Assembly: GCF_002087335.1 (NCBI RefSeq)
Contig: NZ_MWVJ01000078.1
Coordinates: forward strand, 1 to 39,074
Length of the DNA stretch: 39,074 nt
Source: Pseudophaeobacter leonis
GTDB lineage: Bacteria > Pseudomonadota > Alphaproteobacteria > Rhodobacterales > Rhodobacteraceae
Direction: 5' to 3'
Shown piece after piece: positions 26,382 to 34,664 of the stretch. A model generated the notes under the pieces. It was not told the DNA's origin. It saw only the letters and a program-made list of their open reading frames with translations, and did no database searches. The position numbers were made by a program, and so were the translations under genes. Numbering within the stretch: the first letter of the stretch is position 1; every line of letters starts with the position of its first letter.

Positions 26382-27002
26382 ATGCAAGTTATCCTTCTTG
26401 AGCGTGTAGCCAAACTGGGCCAGATGGGCGACGTCGTTGACGTAAAGCCCGGATATGCCCGTAACTTCCTGCTGCCCCAGGCGAAAGCCAAGGTCGCATC
26501 GGAAGCCAACCTGGCCGCATTTGAAGCCCAGAAAGCGCAGCTGGAAGCACGCAATCTGGAAACCAAAGCAGAAGCAGCCGCTTTGGCTGAAAAGCTGGAC
26601 GGTCAGCAATTCGTTGTGATTCGCTCCGCGTCAGATTCGGGTTCGCTCTACGGTTCCGTCACACCTCGTGACGCGGCTGAAGCAGCAACTGCTGATGGCT
26701 TCTCGGTAGACAAGAAACAGGTTGCCCTGATCGATCCGATCAAAGACCTGGGTCTGCACACCGTTGTTGTCAAACTGCACCCCGAAGTTGAAGCTCAGAT
26801 CAAACTGAACGTTGCACGTTCGGCAGAAGAAGCTGAACTTCAGGCGACCGGCAAATCCATTCAGGAGCTTGCTGCCGAAGAGGAAGCCGCTGCTGAATTC
26901 GAAATCGCTGAACTGTTTGACGATCTCGGCGCTGCTGCATCTGAAGACGACGACGAGGGCGACGCCCCCGTTGCTGCCGAAGAAGATGCACCAACCGCCT
27001 GA
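26382..27002 (+). CDS. rplI: 50S ribosomal protein L9
   Basis: 206 residues with AAGGAG 7 bases before ATG. The N-terminal L9 domain ([36 protein letters not shown]) is followed by the long connecting helix (45-75). The C-terminal domain ([38 protein letters not shown]) comes next. An acidic, Ala/Glu/Asp-rich tail (about 165-206) beyond the E. coli length (149) is common in alphaproteobacteria. Last gene of rpsF-rpsR-rplI. Intact. Confidence 0.96.
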   Translation: MQVILLERVAKLGQMGDVVDVKPGYARNFLLPQAKAKVASEANLAAFEAQKAQLEARNLETKAEAAALAEKLDGQQFVVIRSASDSGSLYGSVTPRDAAEAATADGFSVDKKQVALIDPIKDLGLHTVVVKLHPEVEAQIKLNVARSAEEAELQATGKSIQELAAEEEAAAEFEIAELFDDLGAAASEDDDEGDAPVAAEEDAPTA

Positions 27003-27027
27003 TCCCAACCGATCAGACATATCATCG

Positions 27028-27060
27028 AAAAGGCCGCCCTTTATTAGGGTGGCCTTTTTT
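27028..27060 (+). terminator. Terminator of the rpsF-rpsR-rplI operon
   Basis: AAAAGGCCGCCCT pairs with AGGGTGGCCTTTT (one G-T) around TTATT and is followed by TTTTTT. Confidence 0.9.
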
Positions 27061-27178
27061 CATTTCAGTGAGCGCGCTCAGCTAACGGTCAGACCTTCAT
27101 CACCGCTCTGGCAGTATTCAGCCTGCCGCTCTATCCTGTGCCCCAGCGAACAGGAACGTGTTTGAAAGGAGCCCAGAT

Positions 27179-27550
27179 ATGGCGCAGAAATTCATTTTCG
27201 CAATTGCAGGCAGTTGCCTGTTGTTTTTGACAGCAGGCTGTGAAGAGACGGTCCCTCTGGAGGCCCCCCTACGGACAAGTGCCCCGCTCTCTGCATCTTA
27301 TAACAGTGATGAGGCCCAGTGCCGCGCAGAGGCCCGGCGGATCGGTCAGGGTCATATCGGCAAAACCGCGGCCGTTGGCGGCACCGTTGGTGCCCTAGGG
27401 GGTGCTACCGAAAGCAAAGAAACCGCCTTGGCTGGCGCGCTTATTGGGGCAGCAATAGGTGCAGCTGCCGGAGACATTGAGGTTAAACAAGCGCAACGGA
27501 ATTACCTGATCCAATGCATGCAGCAACGTGGTCATTCCGTTTACGAATAG
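27179..27550 (+). CDS. Glycine-zipper lipoprotein
   Basis: 123 residues from ATG 27179, with AAAGGAG upstream. The signal peptide ends in a lipobox (LFLTAGC), so Cys is lipidated. A glycine-zipper segment (about 70-107: GGTVGALGGA...ALAGALIGAAIGAAAGD) could insert in or associate with the outer membrane. A short Gln-rich tail follows (AQRNYLIQCMQQRGHSVYE). Such proteins resemble the small outer-membrane lipoproteins of the SlyB/Rick_17kDa type by layout; the specific function is unknown. It stands alone between the rplI terminator and the transglycosylase gene. Confidence 0.8.
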   Translation: MAQKFIFAIAGSCLLFLTAGCEETVPLEAPLRTSAPLSASYNSDEAQCRAEARRIGQGHIGKTAAVGGTVGALGGATESKETALAGALIGAAIGAAAGDIEVKQAQRNYLIQCMQQRGHSVYE

Positions 27551-27758
27551 AGCCCCAGGCACACAAGGCTTCAAAAACCCTTCCCCCAAGTTGCTGCGCA
27601 GCTGGGGGGAATATTGCCCCCCTCACAGATAGGCGGAGTCCCGCCGACAGAAGAGCCCCTCACTGGCTGCTCACAGGCCGCGCAGCTATAGTGCCGTTAG
27701 GTTGCGCAAGGGGGGGACACCCCGCGTTTCTTAGCCTGTTTTCAGCCGATCCAGCCGT

Positions 27759-27788
27759 GCAGGCCAGTTTCTTGCAGGCCAGTTTCTT
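27759..27788. repeat. 15-bp perfect tandem duplication
   Basis: GCAGGCCAGTTTCTT occurs twice in a row (27759-27773, 27774-27788), just before the transglycosylase gene start. Confidence 0.9.
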
Positions 27789-27804
27789 CAGTGTGAGTAC
27801 CTCA

Positions 27805-28293
27805 ATGCATCGACGGCATCTTTTACAGCTCTTTCTCGCTCTCCCGGCGGCCCTCTTGGGCTTGTCCGCATGCAGCACAGCGGCCGAGCGGCCTGAAACG
27901 CATGAACAGGCCTTTGAGCCACCGCTGTTTCCTAATGAGACCCCTGCGTTGCGCAAGACCATCAACCGCTGGAGCGATTACTACGAGGTGCCGCGCCCGC
28001 TGGTGCATCGTCTGGCTGTGCGCGAAAGCACCCATCGCCCCACAGCCGTAAACCGGCCCTATTACGGAATTCTCCAAATCCTGCCTGCCACCGCCCGCTC
28101 CATGGGGTTCACCGGCGCACCACACGATCTGCTGGATGCCGATACCAACCTTGAATATTCGGTGAAATACCTCCGTGGCGCCTGGCTCTTGTCCGATGGC
28201 AGCTATGACACCGCAGTCAAACATTATTCCCGTGGTTATTGGCATGAGGCCAAGCGGCGTGGAATGTTGAAAGAAACCGGACTGGTGGACTAG
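27805..28293 (+). CDS. Lytic transglycosylase (SLT family) lipoprotein
   Basis: 162 residues from ATG 27805; RBS weak. An extra in-frame stretch upstream to 27514 overlaps the previous gene and is rejected. The signal peptide has a lipobox (LGLSAC), so it is probably anchored in the outer membrane. The SLT fold is visible: PRPLVHRLAVRESTH with catalytic Glu, PYYGILQILPATARSMGF, LLDADTNLEYSVKYLRGAW and YDTAVKHYSRGYW. It cuts peptidoglycan with formation of anhydro-MurNAc ends. It is small, close to a minimal catalytic domain. Intact. Confidence 0.9.
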   Translation: MHRRHLLQLFLALPAALLGLSACSTAAERPETHEQAFEPPLFPNETPALRKTINRWSDYYEVPRPLVHRLAVRESTHRPTAVNRPYYGILQILPATARSMGFTGAPHDLLDADTNLEYSVKYLRGAWLLSDGSYDTAVKHYSRGYWHEAKRRGMLKETGLVD

Positions 28294-28308
28294 ACGCCCC
28301 GGCGGGCC

Positions 28309-28347
28309 CTGTCACATTGTTGCGCATGCCTGTCATTTTGCTGTTAT
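28309..28347 (+). promoter_or_regulatory. Pho box upstream of the nucleotidase gene
   Basis: CTGTCAT (28330-28336), TTTG, CTGTTAT (28341-28347) matches the 7-4-7 PhoB site with one mismatch. A further half-site CTGTCAC lies at 28309-28315, about two helical turns upstream. It is 45 bp before the ATG of a phosphate-releasing enzyme. Confidence 0.75.
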
Positions 28348-28391
28348 CCTTACCGAGTAGTTCAACAGCAAATGACACTGGGAGTACACAC

Positions 28392-30350
28392 ATGCCGCTC
28401 ACTCTTGACCGCCGGTCTTTTCTTGCCGGGAGCGCCGGCCTCATTGCACTGCACCCGTTTTCGCTGCAGGCGGCCAGTAATCAGGTGCATCTGCGACTGA
28501 TGGAAACCACCGATCTGCATGTGCATGTCTTTCCCTATGACTATTATGCCGACACGCCCCGCGACACTGTCGGACTTGCTCGTACGGCCTCGATCATAAA
28601 AGAGATCCGCGCAGAGGCGACAAATGCCCTGCTGCTCGACAATGGCGACTTTTTGCAGGGCAACCCTATGGGGGACTACATTGCCTATGAGCGTGGCATG
28701 AAGGAGGGCGATCTGCACCCGGTCATTGCGGCGATGAATGCTGTCGGCTTTGACGCCTCCACTTTGGGCAATCATGAGTTCAACTATGGGCTTGAGTTCC
28801 TGATGAAATCCCTCGCAGGGGCGGATTTCCCCGTGGTCTGCGCCAATATTGCCAAGGAGACAGGTGCGACACCACGCGACGACAAGACCCTGTTGCCACC
28901 CTATGTGCTTATGGAGCGCGCGCTCACCGACGGGGCCGGACAAAAGCAGGCCCTCAAAATCGGCCTCATCGGCTTTGTGCCGCCACAGGTGATGAGCTGG
29001 GATCGTCGCCATCTTGAAGGACGCGTTCAGGCCCGTGACATACTGCAAACCGCCCGCGCCTATGTTCCTGAGATGAAAGAAAAAGGCGCCGATATCATTA
29101 TCGCCCTGTCGCATTCTGGTATTGCCGCGGCCCGCGAAAGCGATGGCATGGAAAACGCCTCCCTGCCGCTGGCCGCGATCGAGGGCATCGATGCAATCAT
29201 GACCGGCCACAGCCATCTGGTTTTCCCCTCATCGCGCTATGAGGGGATTGACGGTATCAACGCCGAGGCCGGCACACTGCATGGCAAACCCGCAACCATG
29301 GGCGGCTATTGGGGCAGCCATCTTGGGCTGATTGATCTGATGCTGGAGCGCGTGGCCGGTGGCTGGCGTGTTGTGGGCCATGCCTCAGAGGCGCGGCCCA
29401 TTTCCAGACGAAATGACGACCGGTCCATCACCGCCCTGGTGCAAAGCGATGCCAGGGTTCTGGCCGCCACCGCACAAGAGCATGAAGAAACACTTGCCTA
29501 TATCCGCCGCGCGGTTGGCAAGACCGATGCCCCCCTGCACAGCTATTTTGCCCTGGTCGCGGATGATCCTTCGGTCCAGATCGTCTCAATCGCCCAAAGC
29601 TGGTACATCGCCCAGATGATGCAAGGCACCGAATACGAAGGCCTGCCGATCCTCTCTGCCGCGGCGCCCTTCAAGGCAGGCGGGCGCGGTGGCCCGGACT
29701 ATTTCACCGATGTGCCCAAAGGCGATGTGGCCATCAAGAATGTCTCAGACCTCTACCTCTATCCCAATACCGCCCGCGCCGTGCTGATCACTGGCGCCGA
29801 GGTCAAAGACTGGCTCGAACGCTCTGCCGGGATCTTTAATCAGGTCGAGGCGGGCAAGGCGGATCAGCTGCTGCTCAACCCTGCCTTCCCGAGCTACAAT
29901 TTTGATGTGATGGATGGGGTTAGCTATCAGATAGATCTGAGCCAACCCTCAAAATTCAGCCCCCAGGGCGAGCTGCAAAATCCTGAGGCCAACCGCATTG
30001 TCAATCTCCTCTTCAATGGTGCGCCGATTGACCCGGACGCCCAGTTTATCGTGGCCACCAACAACTATCGGGCCTCCGGTGGCGGCGATTTCCCAGGCGC
30101 CAAGGGAGACACTGTGGTCTTTGAAGGGCCGGACACCAACCGTGATGTCATCGTGCGCTATATCGTCGAGAAGGGCACCATCAGCCCCCGTGCCGATGCC
30201 AATTGGAGATTTGCTCCGCTCGCCGACACAAGCGTGCTGTTCGATACTGGCCCCAAGGCAAGCGCCTATGCAAAGGATGTCCAGGGGGTTCGCATCACCC
30301 CCGCAGGCGATGGTCCGGACGGGTTTGCCCGGTTCCGCATCAACCTTTAG
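28392..30350 (+). CDS. cpdB: 2',3'-cyclic-nucleotide 2'-phosphodiesterase / 3'-nucleotidase (CpdB-like), Tat-exported
   Basis: 652 residues from ATG 28392, with GGAG 7 bases upstream; an in-frame TTG at 28317 overlaps the Pho box and is rejected. A twin-arginine signal (LDRRSFLAGSAGLIALHPF) sends the folded metalloenzyme to the periplasm. The metallophosphatase motifs are all present: DLHVH (41-45), GDFLQGNP, GNHEFNYG, ALSHSG and TGHSH. The C-terminal 5'-nucleotidase domain follows (YLYPNTARAVLITGAEVKDWLERSAG, YQIDLSQP, NNYRASGGGDFPG). It hydrolyses 2',3'-cyclic nucleotides and 3'-nucleotides, releasing phosphate and nucleosides. The Pho box indicates induction by phosphate starvation. Intact. 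Confidence 0.93.
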   Translation: MPLTLDRRSFLAGSAGLIALHPFSLQAASNQVHLRLMETTDLHVHVFPYDYYADTPRDTVGLARTASIIKEIRAEATNALLLDNGDFLQGNPMGDYIAYERGMKEGDLHPVIAAMNAVGFDASTLGNHEFNYGLEFLMKSLAGADFPVVCANIAKETGATPRDDKTLLPPYVLMERALTDGAGQKQALKIGLIGFVPPQVMSWDRRHLEGRVQARDILQTARAYVPEMKEKGADIIIALSHSGIAAARESDGMENASLPLAAIEGIDAIMTGHSHLVFPSSRYEGIDGINAEAGTLHGKPATMGGYWGSHLGLIDLMLERVAGGWRVVGHASEARPISRRNDDRSITALVQSDARVLAATAQEHEETLAYIRRAVGKTDAPLHSYFALVADDPSVQIVSIAQSWYIAQMMQGTEYEGLPILSAAAPFKAGGRGGPDYFTDVPKGDVAIKNVSDLYLYPNTARAVLITGAEVKDWLERSAGIFNQVEAGKADQLLLNPAFPSYNFDVMDGVSYQIDLSQPSKFSPQGELQNPEANRIVNLLFNGAPIDPDAQFIVATNNYRASGGGDFPGAKGDTVVFEGPDTNRDVIVRYIVEKGTISPRADANWRFAPLADTSVLFDTGPKASAYAKDVQGVRITPAGDGPDGFARFRINL

Positions 30351-30375
30351 CCCCGCAAACACTGCCACAATAAAC

Positions 30376-30408
30376 AAAAAGGGCCCTGATCACCTAGGGG
30401 CCCTTTTT
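30376..30408. terminator. Bidirectional terminator between cpdB and the chemoreceptor gene
   Basis: AAAAAGGGCCC and GGGGCCCTTTTT flank TGATCACCTA; T-tracts follow on both strands. Confidence 0.9.
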
Positions 30409-30438
30409 GCTGCACTGCATCGCTGCTTTTTACGGGTG

Positions 30439-32901
30439 TCAGAAGTCTTCCCAGCCCCGGGCACTATCTGTGCCAGTCGCGGCCCTTGGGGGCTCATCAT
30501 CCAATGAGGTGTCCCAGCCATCGCCCATGTCGATATCTCCGGGGTCTCCGTGCGCACTGGGATCGCTGTGGGCACTGGGATCACCATGGGCACTGGGATC
30601 TTCGGCCAGGCCGTCCAAACCTTCTGCGGATTGGCGACTGCTTTGCCCGGCGATCCGGAAATTGCCCATCAGTTCGGTCAGTTTTCCTGCATCTGCCTTC
30701 AGCAACAGGCTTGCAGCTGTGGACTCTTCTACCATTGCGGCGTTTTGCTGGGTCACCTGGTCCAGTTGCGACATACCCGAGTTTATCTCGTTCAGGCCCG
30801 TAGATTGCTCCGCAGCACCTTCGGCGATGCCGGAGACCTGTTTGGATATCTGACTGACCTGCGTCACAATATTCTGCAAAGCATCGCCTGCCAGGCCAAC
30901 CAGGTTCACACCCCGCCCAACTTGCTTTGAGCTGTCATCAATCAGCGTCTTGATTTCCATCGCAGCTCCGGAAGAGCGCTGTGCCAGAGCCCGTACTTCG
31001 CTTGCGACCACTGCAAAACCACGTCCCGCCTCCCCGGCCCGTGCGGCTTCGACCCCCGCGTTCAGGGCCAAAAGGTTCGTTTGGAACGCAATGTCATCAA
31101 TCACCGAAATAATCTGCGAGATACTGGCTGAGGATTGTTCGATCTCGGTCATTGCGGCGACGGCCTTTTGGACAACCTCATCGCTGCTCTCAGCCTCAAT
31201 CCGGGCACTCTCCATCGTCGCTTCTACCGCTTTCGCGCCTTCTGCTGCAGATTTCACAGACGCGGTCAGCTCGTCCAGCGCTGCTGCGGTTTCTTCCAGT
31301 GTCGCCGCCTGGCTTTCGGTCCGATGCGACAGATCCTCAGAGGCCTGACTGATCTCAACCGCCCCATTGGCGATACTGCCCGAGGTATCCATCACATCCC
31401 CAACAATACCATGCAGGTTCGTGACTGTGTTGTTGAAATCGCTGCGCAGCATTTCATAGTCGTCCGGAAACCGCTCTTCAATCTGGATCTGAAGATTACC
31501 CTGTGACAGCAGCGCAAGTTTGGTGCTCAGCTCTTCGACCACGCGGATAAGCTCAGCGACCCGGCCCTCGGCTTTCTGCTTTTCCTTTTCCTGCATCTCA
31601 ACCAGCGCATCCCGGAACACCTCGAGCGCCCGGGCCATCTCTCCGACTTCGTCGCCCCGCTCCTGGCCGCGAATTTCGACCGCATTGTTGCCCCCGGCAA
31701 GCCCTTTCATCGACCGTGTCACCTGATTGACGGCCCGGGCAAGACTGGTCCCGATGATCAAGGCAAGCGCGCCGCCCAGAAGAATGGCGACACCAATCGC
31801 GGCTGGGATGATGGTTTGCGTGAACTCAGAGATTTCACGGTTTTCCTCCTGCCGCATTTGCATCAGGACCTCTTCTTCCGTTTGGAAGGACGCCATCGTT
31901 TCGGTGAAGCGGTCAAAATACAAAGCGCCACGTCCCTCGCGGACCAGGTCAGCCATGTCATCCATCGTCATGGCATCACCAATTTCGCGACGCATCTCGA
32001 GAATGGGCACAACGGCCTGCTCTCTCCAATCGGGAATGATTTGGGCGATCTTGTTGAGGCGGTTCAGCTGGATCAAACGCTCGCTGGACTTCTCCATCAG
32101 GCTCGCGATCAATTGATCAAACTGCTCCACACCCGCAGTATAGGGATGTAGAAACTCAGGATCGCCAGACAAAAGAAAGCCGCGCATGCCGGATTCCATG
32201 CTCACGGCCGCGCCCAATAGATCCTTGGCCTCGCTGATCACCGAATGTGCCAACTCAACCGCTTCGAGCGAACTCAACATGTACTCGGGGCCGCCGATAC
32301 CTGTCTTCACCAAGGTGCCAAAGACCTGACGGCGATCTGCCAACAGAACTTCTTCATCTTCAATGAAGCTTACAATCTCGGCCCGAAACGCGTCAAAGTA
32401 GGTTTTGCCTTTGGCCTTTTTCACTTCGGCGGCCATGTCATTCATTGTCAGGGCATCACCGATTTCACGCCGCAAATGGATCGCGCTTTCAGCAACGTCA
32501 GTCTGCCATTCCCGGAGCGCGCTCTCGGCCTGCGTCAGTCTTTCGACCTGTTCTGGGATATGACTGACCTCCTCACGCAGCTCGGCCAGGGCCGTAAACG
32601 TCTCGGCAGAGCCTGCCTCATATGGCTCCAGATACTGGTCCTGGCCCGCAAGAAGATAGCCGCGAAGCCCTGCTTCCATCTCGAGCCCGGACGCCTTGAT
32701 CTGAACCGATTTGGTCAGCGCGGTTTGAGTATGCTCAACCCATTTTGCAGTTTCCGACATTTTTTCAAGGTCAACGACCGTCAGAACGCCCACTCCAGCA
32801 ACCAGTATGAGCGGAAACAGCGCTACTGAAATCACTTTTGTTTTGGTCTTCATGTTGGCCAGCGAAAACCGCCGTTTCTTTTGCGTTGCTTTAACAGTCA
32901 T
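30439..32901 (-). CDS. Methyl-accepting chemotaxis protein with two CHASE3 domains and a CheR-docking tail
   Basis: 820 residues. A first membrane helix (about 24-45) is followed by two related CHASE3-like sensor regions (about 60-195 and 225-350). Each has MExGxRGxLLxGxxxxLxPYxAG and an RREIGDAxTMxDMA block, so they arose by duplication. The second membrane helix (about 368-390) leads to HAMP segments (390-440 and about 470-530). The signalling tip is typical (SVIDDIAFQTNLLALNAGVEAARAGEAGRGFAVVASEVRALAQRS). A linker with three DPSAHG-type hexapeptides precedes the C-terminus, which ends GWEDF, a match to the xWxxF pentapeptide that tethers CheR/CheB. The ligand is unknown. Monocistronic, - strand. 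Confidence 0.92.
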   Translation of the reverse strand: MTVKATQKKRRFSLANMKTKTKVISVALFPLILVAGVGVLTVVDLEKMSETAKWVEHTQTALTKSVQIKASGLEMEAGLRGYLLAGQDQYLEPYEAGSAETFTALAELREEVSHIPEQVERLTQAESALREWQTDVAESAIHLRREIGDALTMNDMAAEVKKAKGKTYFDAFRAEIVSFIEDEEVLLADRRQVFGTLVKTGIGGPEYMLSSLEAVELAHSVISEAKDLLGAAVSMESGMRGFLLSGDPEFLHPYTAGVEQFDQLIASLMEKSSERLIQLNRLNKIAQIIPDWREQAVVPILEMRREIGDAMTMDDMADLVREGRGALYFDRFTETMASFQTEEEVLMQMRQEENREISEFTQTIIPAAIGVAILLGGALALIIGTSLARAVNQVTRSMKGLAGGNNAVEIRGQERGDEVGEMARALEVFRDALVEMQEKEKQKAEGRVAELIRVVEELSTKLALLSQGNLQIQIEERFPDDYEMLRSDFNNTVTNLHGIVGDVMDTSGSIANGAVEISQASEDLSHRTESQAATLEETAAALDELTASVKSAAEGAKAVEATMESARIEAESSDEVVQKAVAAMTEIEQSSASISQIISVIDDIAFQTNLLALNAGVEAARAGEAGRGFAVVASEVRALAQRSSGAAMEIKTLIDDSSKQVGRGVNLVGLAGDALQNIVTQVSQISKQVSGIAEGAAEQSTGLNEINSGMSQLDQVTQQNAAMVEESTAASLLLKADAGKLTELMGNFRIAGQSSRQSAEGLDGLAEDPSAHGDPSAHSDPSAHGDPGDIDMGDGWDTSLDDEPPRAATGTDSARGWEDF
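30548..30601. repeat. 18-bp in-frame tandem repeat in the chemoreceptor tail
   Basis: Three units of 18 bp (30548-30565, 30566-30583, 30584-30601) encode DPSAHG, DPSAHS, DPSAHG. The repeat is coding and keeps frame. Confidence 0.85.
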
Positions 32902-33014
32902 GGTGATGCCCTGCTGATTACTTTCAACCGGAGCTTGAGCGAGAAGTATTACGAACCTGTTAGGAGCATTCGAGAAACGGATACCCAGATGAATTAAAAC
33001 AGATATTAGCCAGT

Positions 33015-33038
33015 AAGCCCCCTTTTGGAGGGGTTTTT
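33015..33038 (+). terminator. Orphan + strand terminator-like hairpin
   Basis: AAGCCCCC and GGAGGGG pair around TTTT and are followed by TTTTT on the + strand. No + strand gene lies upstream, since the receptor and trigger factor genes are both on -. Confidence 0.45.
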
Positions 33039-33064
33039 CAGAAAGGCTGCTGCCAGCAAAAACG

Positions 33065-33090
33065 CAAAAAGGCCGCCCGAAGGCGGCCTT
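33065..33090 (-). terminator. Terminator of the trigger factor gene
   Basis: On the - strand AAGGCCGCC-TTCG-GGCGGCCTT with a UUCG tetraloop is followed by TTTGCG. It lies 27 bases past the tig stop. Confidence 0.92.
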
Positions 33091-33116
33091 TCAACAAAAC
33101 ATCAAGAGAGAGTGGT

Positions 33117-34448
33117 TTACTCTTCTTCCAAAGCCTCAACGGCTTTTTGCAGATCGTCTTTGGAGACTTCTTTTTCTTCAACCGAAGCCTGCTCAAACAG
33201 GTGGTCGATGACTTTGTCTTCAAACAGAGGCGCACGCAGCTGCTGCTGCATCTGAGCGTTCTGCTGAATGAACTCAAAGAACTGACGCTCCTGACCAGGG
33301 TACTGACGCGCCTGCGCCATGATCGCCTGGGTCATTTCAGCATCGGTGACTTCGACTTCGGCTTTCTGGCCGAGTTCTGCCAACAGCAGGCCAAGACGCA
33401 CACGACGCTCGGCAAGCTTGGTGTGCTCTTCAGTGGTCTCGATCTCACCGTGGTCATGGCCTTCGACCTCGGGGTGATCCTCGTGCCACAGCTGATGCGA
33501 GATCTGCTTGGCTTCTGCTTCGACCAGCGAAGGTGGCAGGTCAAAGGACACCAGCTCGTCGAGCTTGTCCAGAGTGGCGCGCTTCATGACAGCGCGGGCA
33601 GCACCGGCATATTCAGCCTCCAAGCGTTCACGGATCTGAACCTTCAGGGTCTCAAGATCTTCGGCGCCGAATTTCTTGGCCATCTCGTCATTGATCTCAG
33701 CCGCCTTGGGGGCTTTGACCTCTTTGATGGTGCAGGAGAAAACGGCTTCTTTGCCGGCAAGATGCTCGGCCTGGTACTCTTCGGGGAAGGTCACGGAGAC
33801 GTCTTTTTCGTCGCCGGTCTTCACGCCAACCAGCTGCTCTTCAAAGCCGGGGATGAAAGAGTTGGAACCCAGAACCAGTGGATAGTCGTCAGCCGCGCCG
33901 CCTTCAAAGGCCTCGCCGTCAACTTTACCAAGGAAGTCGATGACAACCTGGTCGCCATCTTCAGCAGCAGCACCTTCGGCGCGGGCTTCAAAATCCTGGG
34001 CGTTTTCAGCCAGGTTTTCCAGCGCTTCGGTTACGGCCTCTTCTTCGGCTTTCACAACCAGTTTCTCAAGGGTCACACCGGAGAGGTCGACCTCAGGGAT
34101 CGCAGGCAGAGCTTCGTAGGTCATGTTGACTTCTACGTCGTCGCCTTCTTTCCAGTCGTCGTTGGTCATCTGAACGTCGGGCTGCATGGCAGGACGGTCA
34201 CCGCTGTCCTCGAAATGCGTGTTCATGGCGCCATCGATGGCTTCCTGCATCGCTTCGCCAATCATGCGCTGACCAAACTGCTTTTTCAGCAGAGCCATAG
34301 GCACTTTGCCTTTGCGAAAGCCCTTCATTTCGATTTCTGGCTGCGATTCAACCAGCTTTTCATTGACCTTCGCGTCCAACTCGGCAGCAGTTACCGTGAT
34401 GGCGTAGCCGCGTTTCAGACCTTCGTTCAGCGTCTCGGTGACCTGCAT
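33117..34448 (-). CDS. tig: Trigger factor (ribosome-bound chaperone and prolyl isomerase)
   Basis: 443 residues from ATG 34448 ([19 protein letters not shown]); two in-frame starts upstream (34460, 34481) are not typical of the family. The N-terminal ribosome-binding domain carries the signature [17 protein letters not shown]. The FKBP-type PPIase domain is at about 150-240 ([44 protein letters not shown]). The helical C-terminal arms follow ([36 protein letters not shown]). It binds nascent chains at the ribosome exit. The spacer to the porin gene carries only the porin terminator. Intact. Confidence 0.96.
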   Translation of the reverse strand: MQVTETLNEGLKRGYAITVTAAELDAKVNEKLVESQPEIEMKGFRKGKVPMALLKKQFGQRMIGEAMQEAIDGAMNTHFEDSGDRPAMQPDVQMTNDDWKEGDDVEVNMTYEALPAIPEVDLSGVTLEKLVVKAEEEAVTEALENLAENAQDFEARAEGAAAEDGDQVVIDFLGKVDGEAFEGGAADDYPLVLGSNSFIPGFEEQLVGVKTGDEKDVSVTFPEEYQAEHLAGKEAVFSCTIKEVKAPKAAEINDEMAKKFGAEDLETLKVQIRERLEAEYAGAARAVMKRATLDKLDELVSFDLPPSLVEAEAKQISHQLWHEDHPEVEGHDHGEIETTEEHTKLAERRVRLGLLLAELGQKAEVEVTDAEMTQAIMAQARQYPGQERQFFEFIQQNAQMQQQLRAPLFEDKVIDHLFEQASVEEKEVSKDDLQKAVEALEEE

Positions 34449-34599
34449 CCTATACCCCATAGCGATTCCGGGCGCGCACACAGACGACGCCCTCAGACAA
34501 TTTGAGGCCTTCTATTGTTACTGGCGGCGCGGTGCAAGAGCGATTGCCTGTTTCGCCGCCTCAAAGGTAAAAAACCCTCCGATTTCCCGCCCAAACAGC

Positions 34600-34631
34600 A
34601 AAAAAGCACGCCCCCGGAATGGGGACGTGCT
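34600..34631 (-). terminator. Terminator of the porin gene
   Basis: AGCACGCCCC and GGGGACGTGCT (one mismatch) flank CGGAAT; on the - strand TTTTTT follows. Confidence 0.9.
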
Positions 34632-34664
34632 TCTCGTTTAGAAAACCCGAGGGAAGGCGTGTCT

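Noticed and set aside
33147..34505. Long + strand open frame (452 codons) opposite trigger factor
   Set aside because: The true gene on the - strand has every tig motif; the + frame is its antisense.
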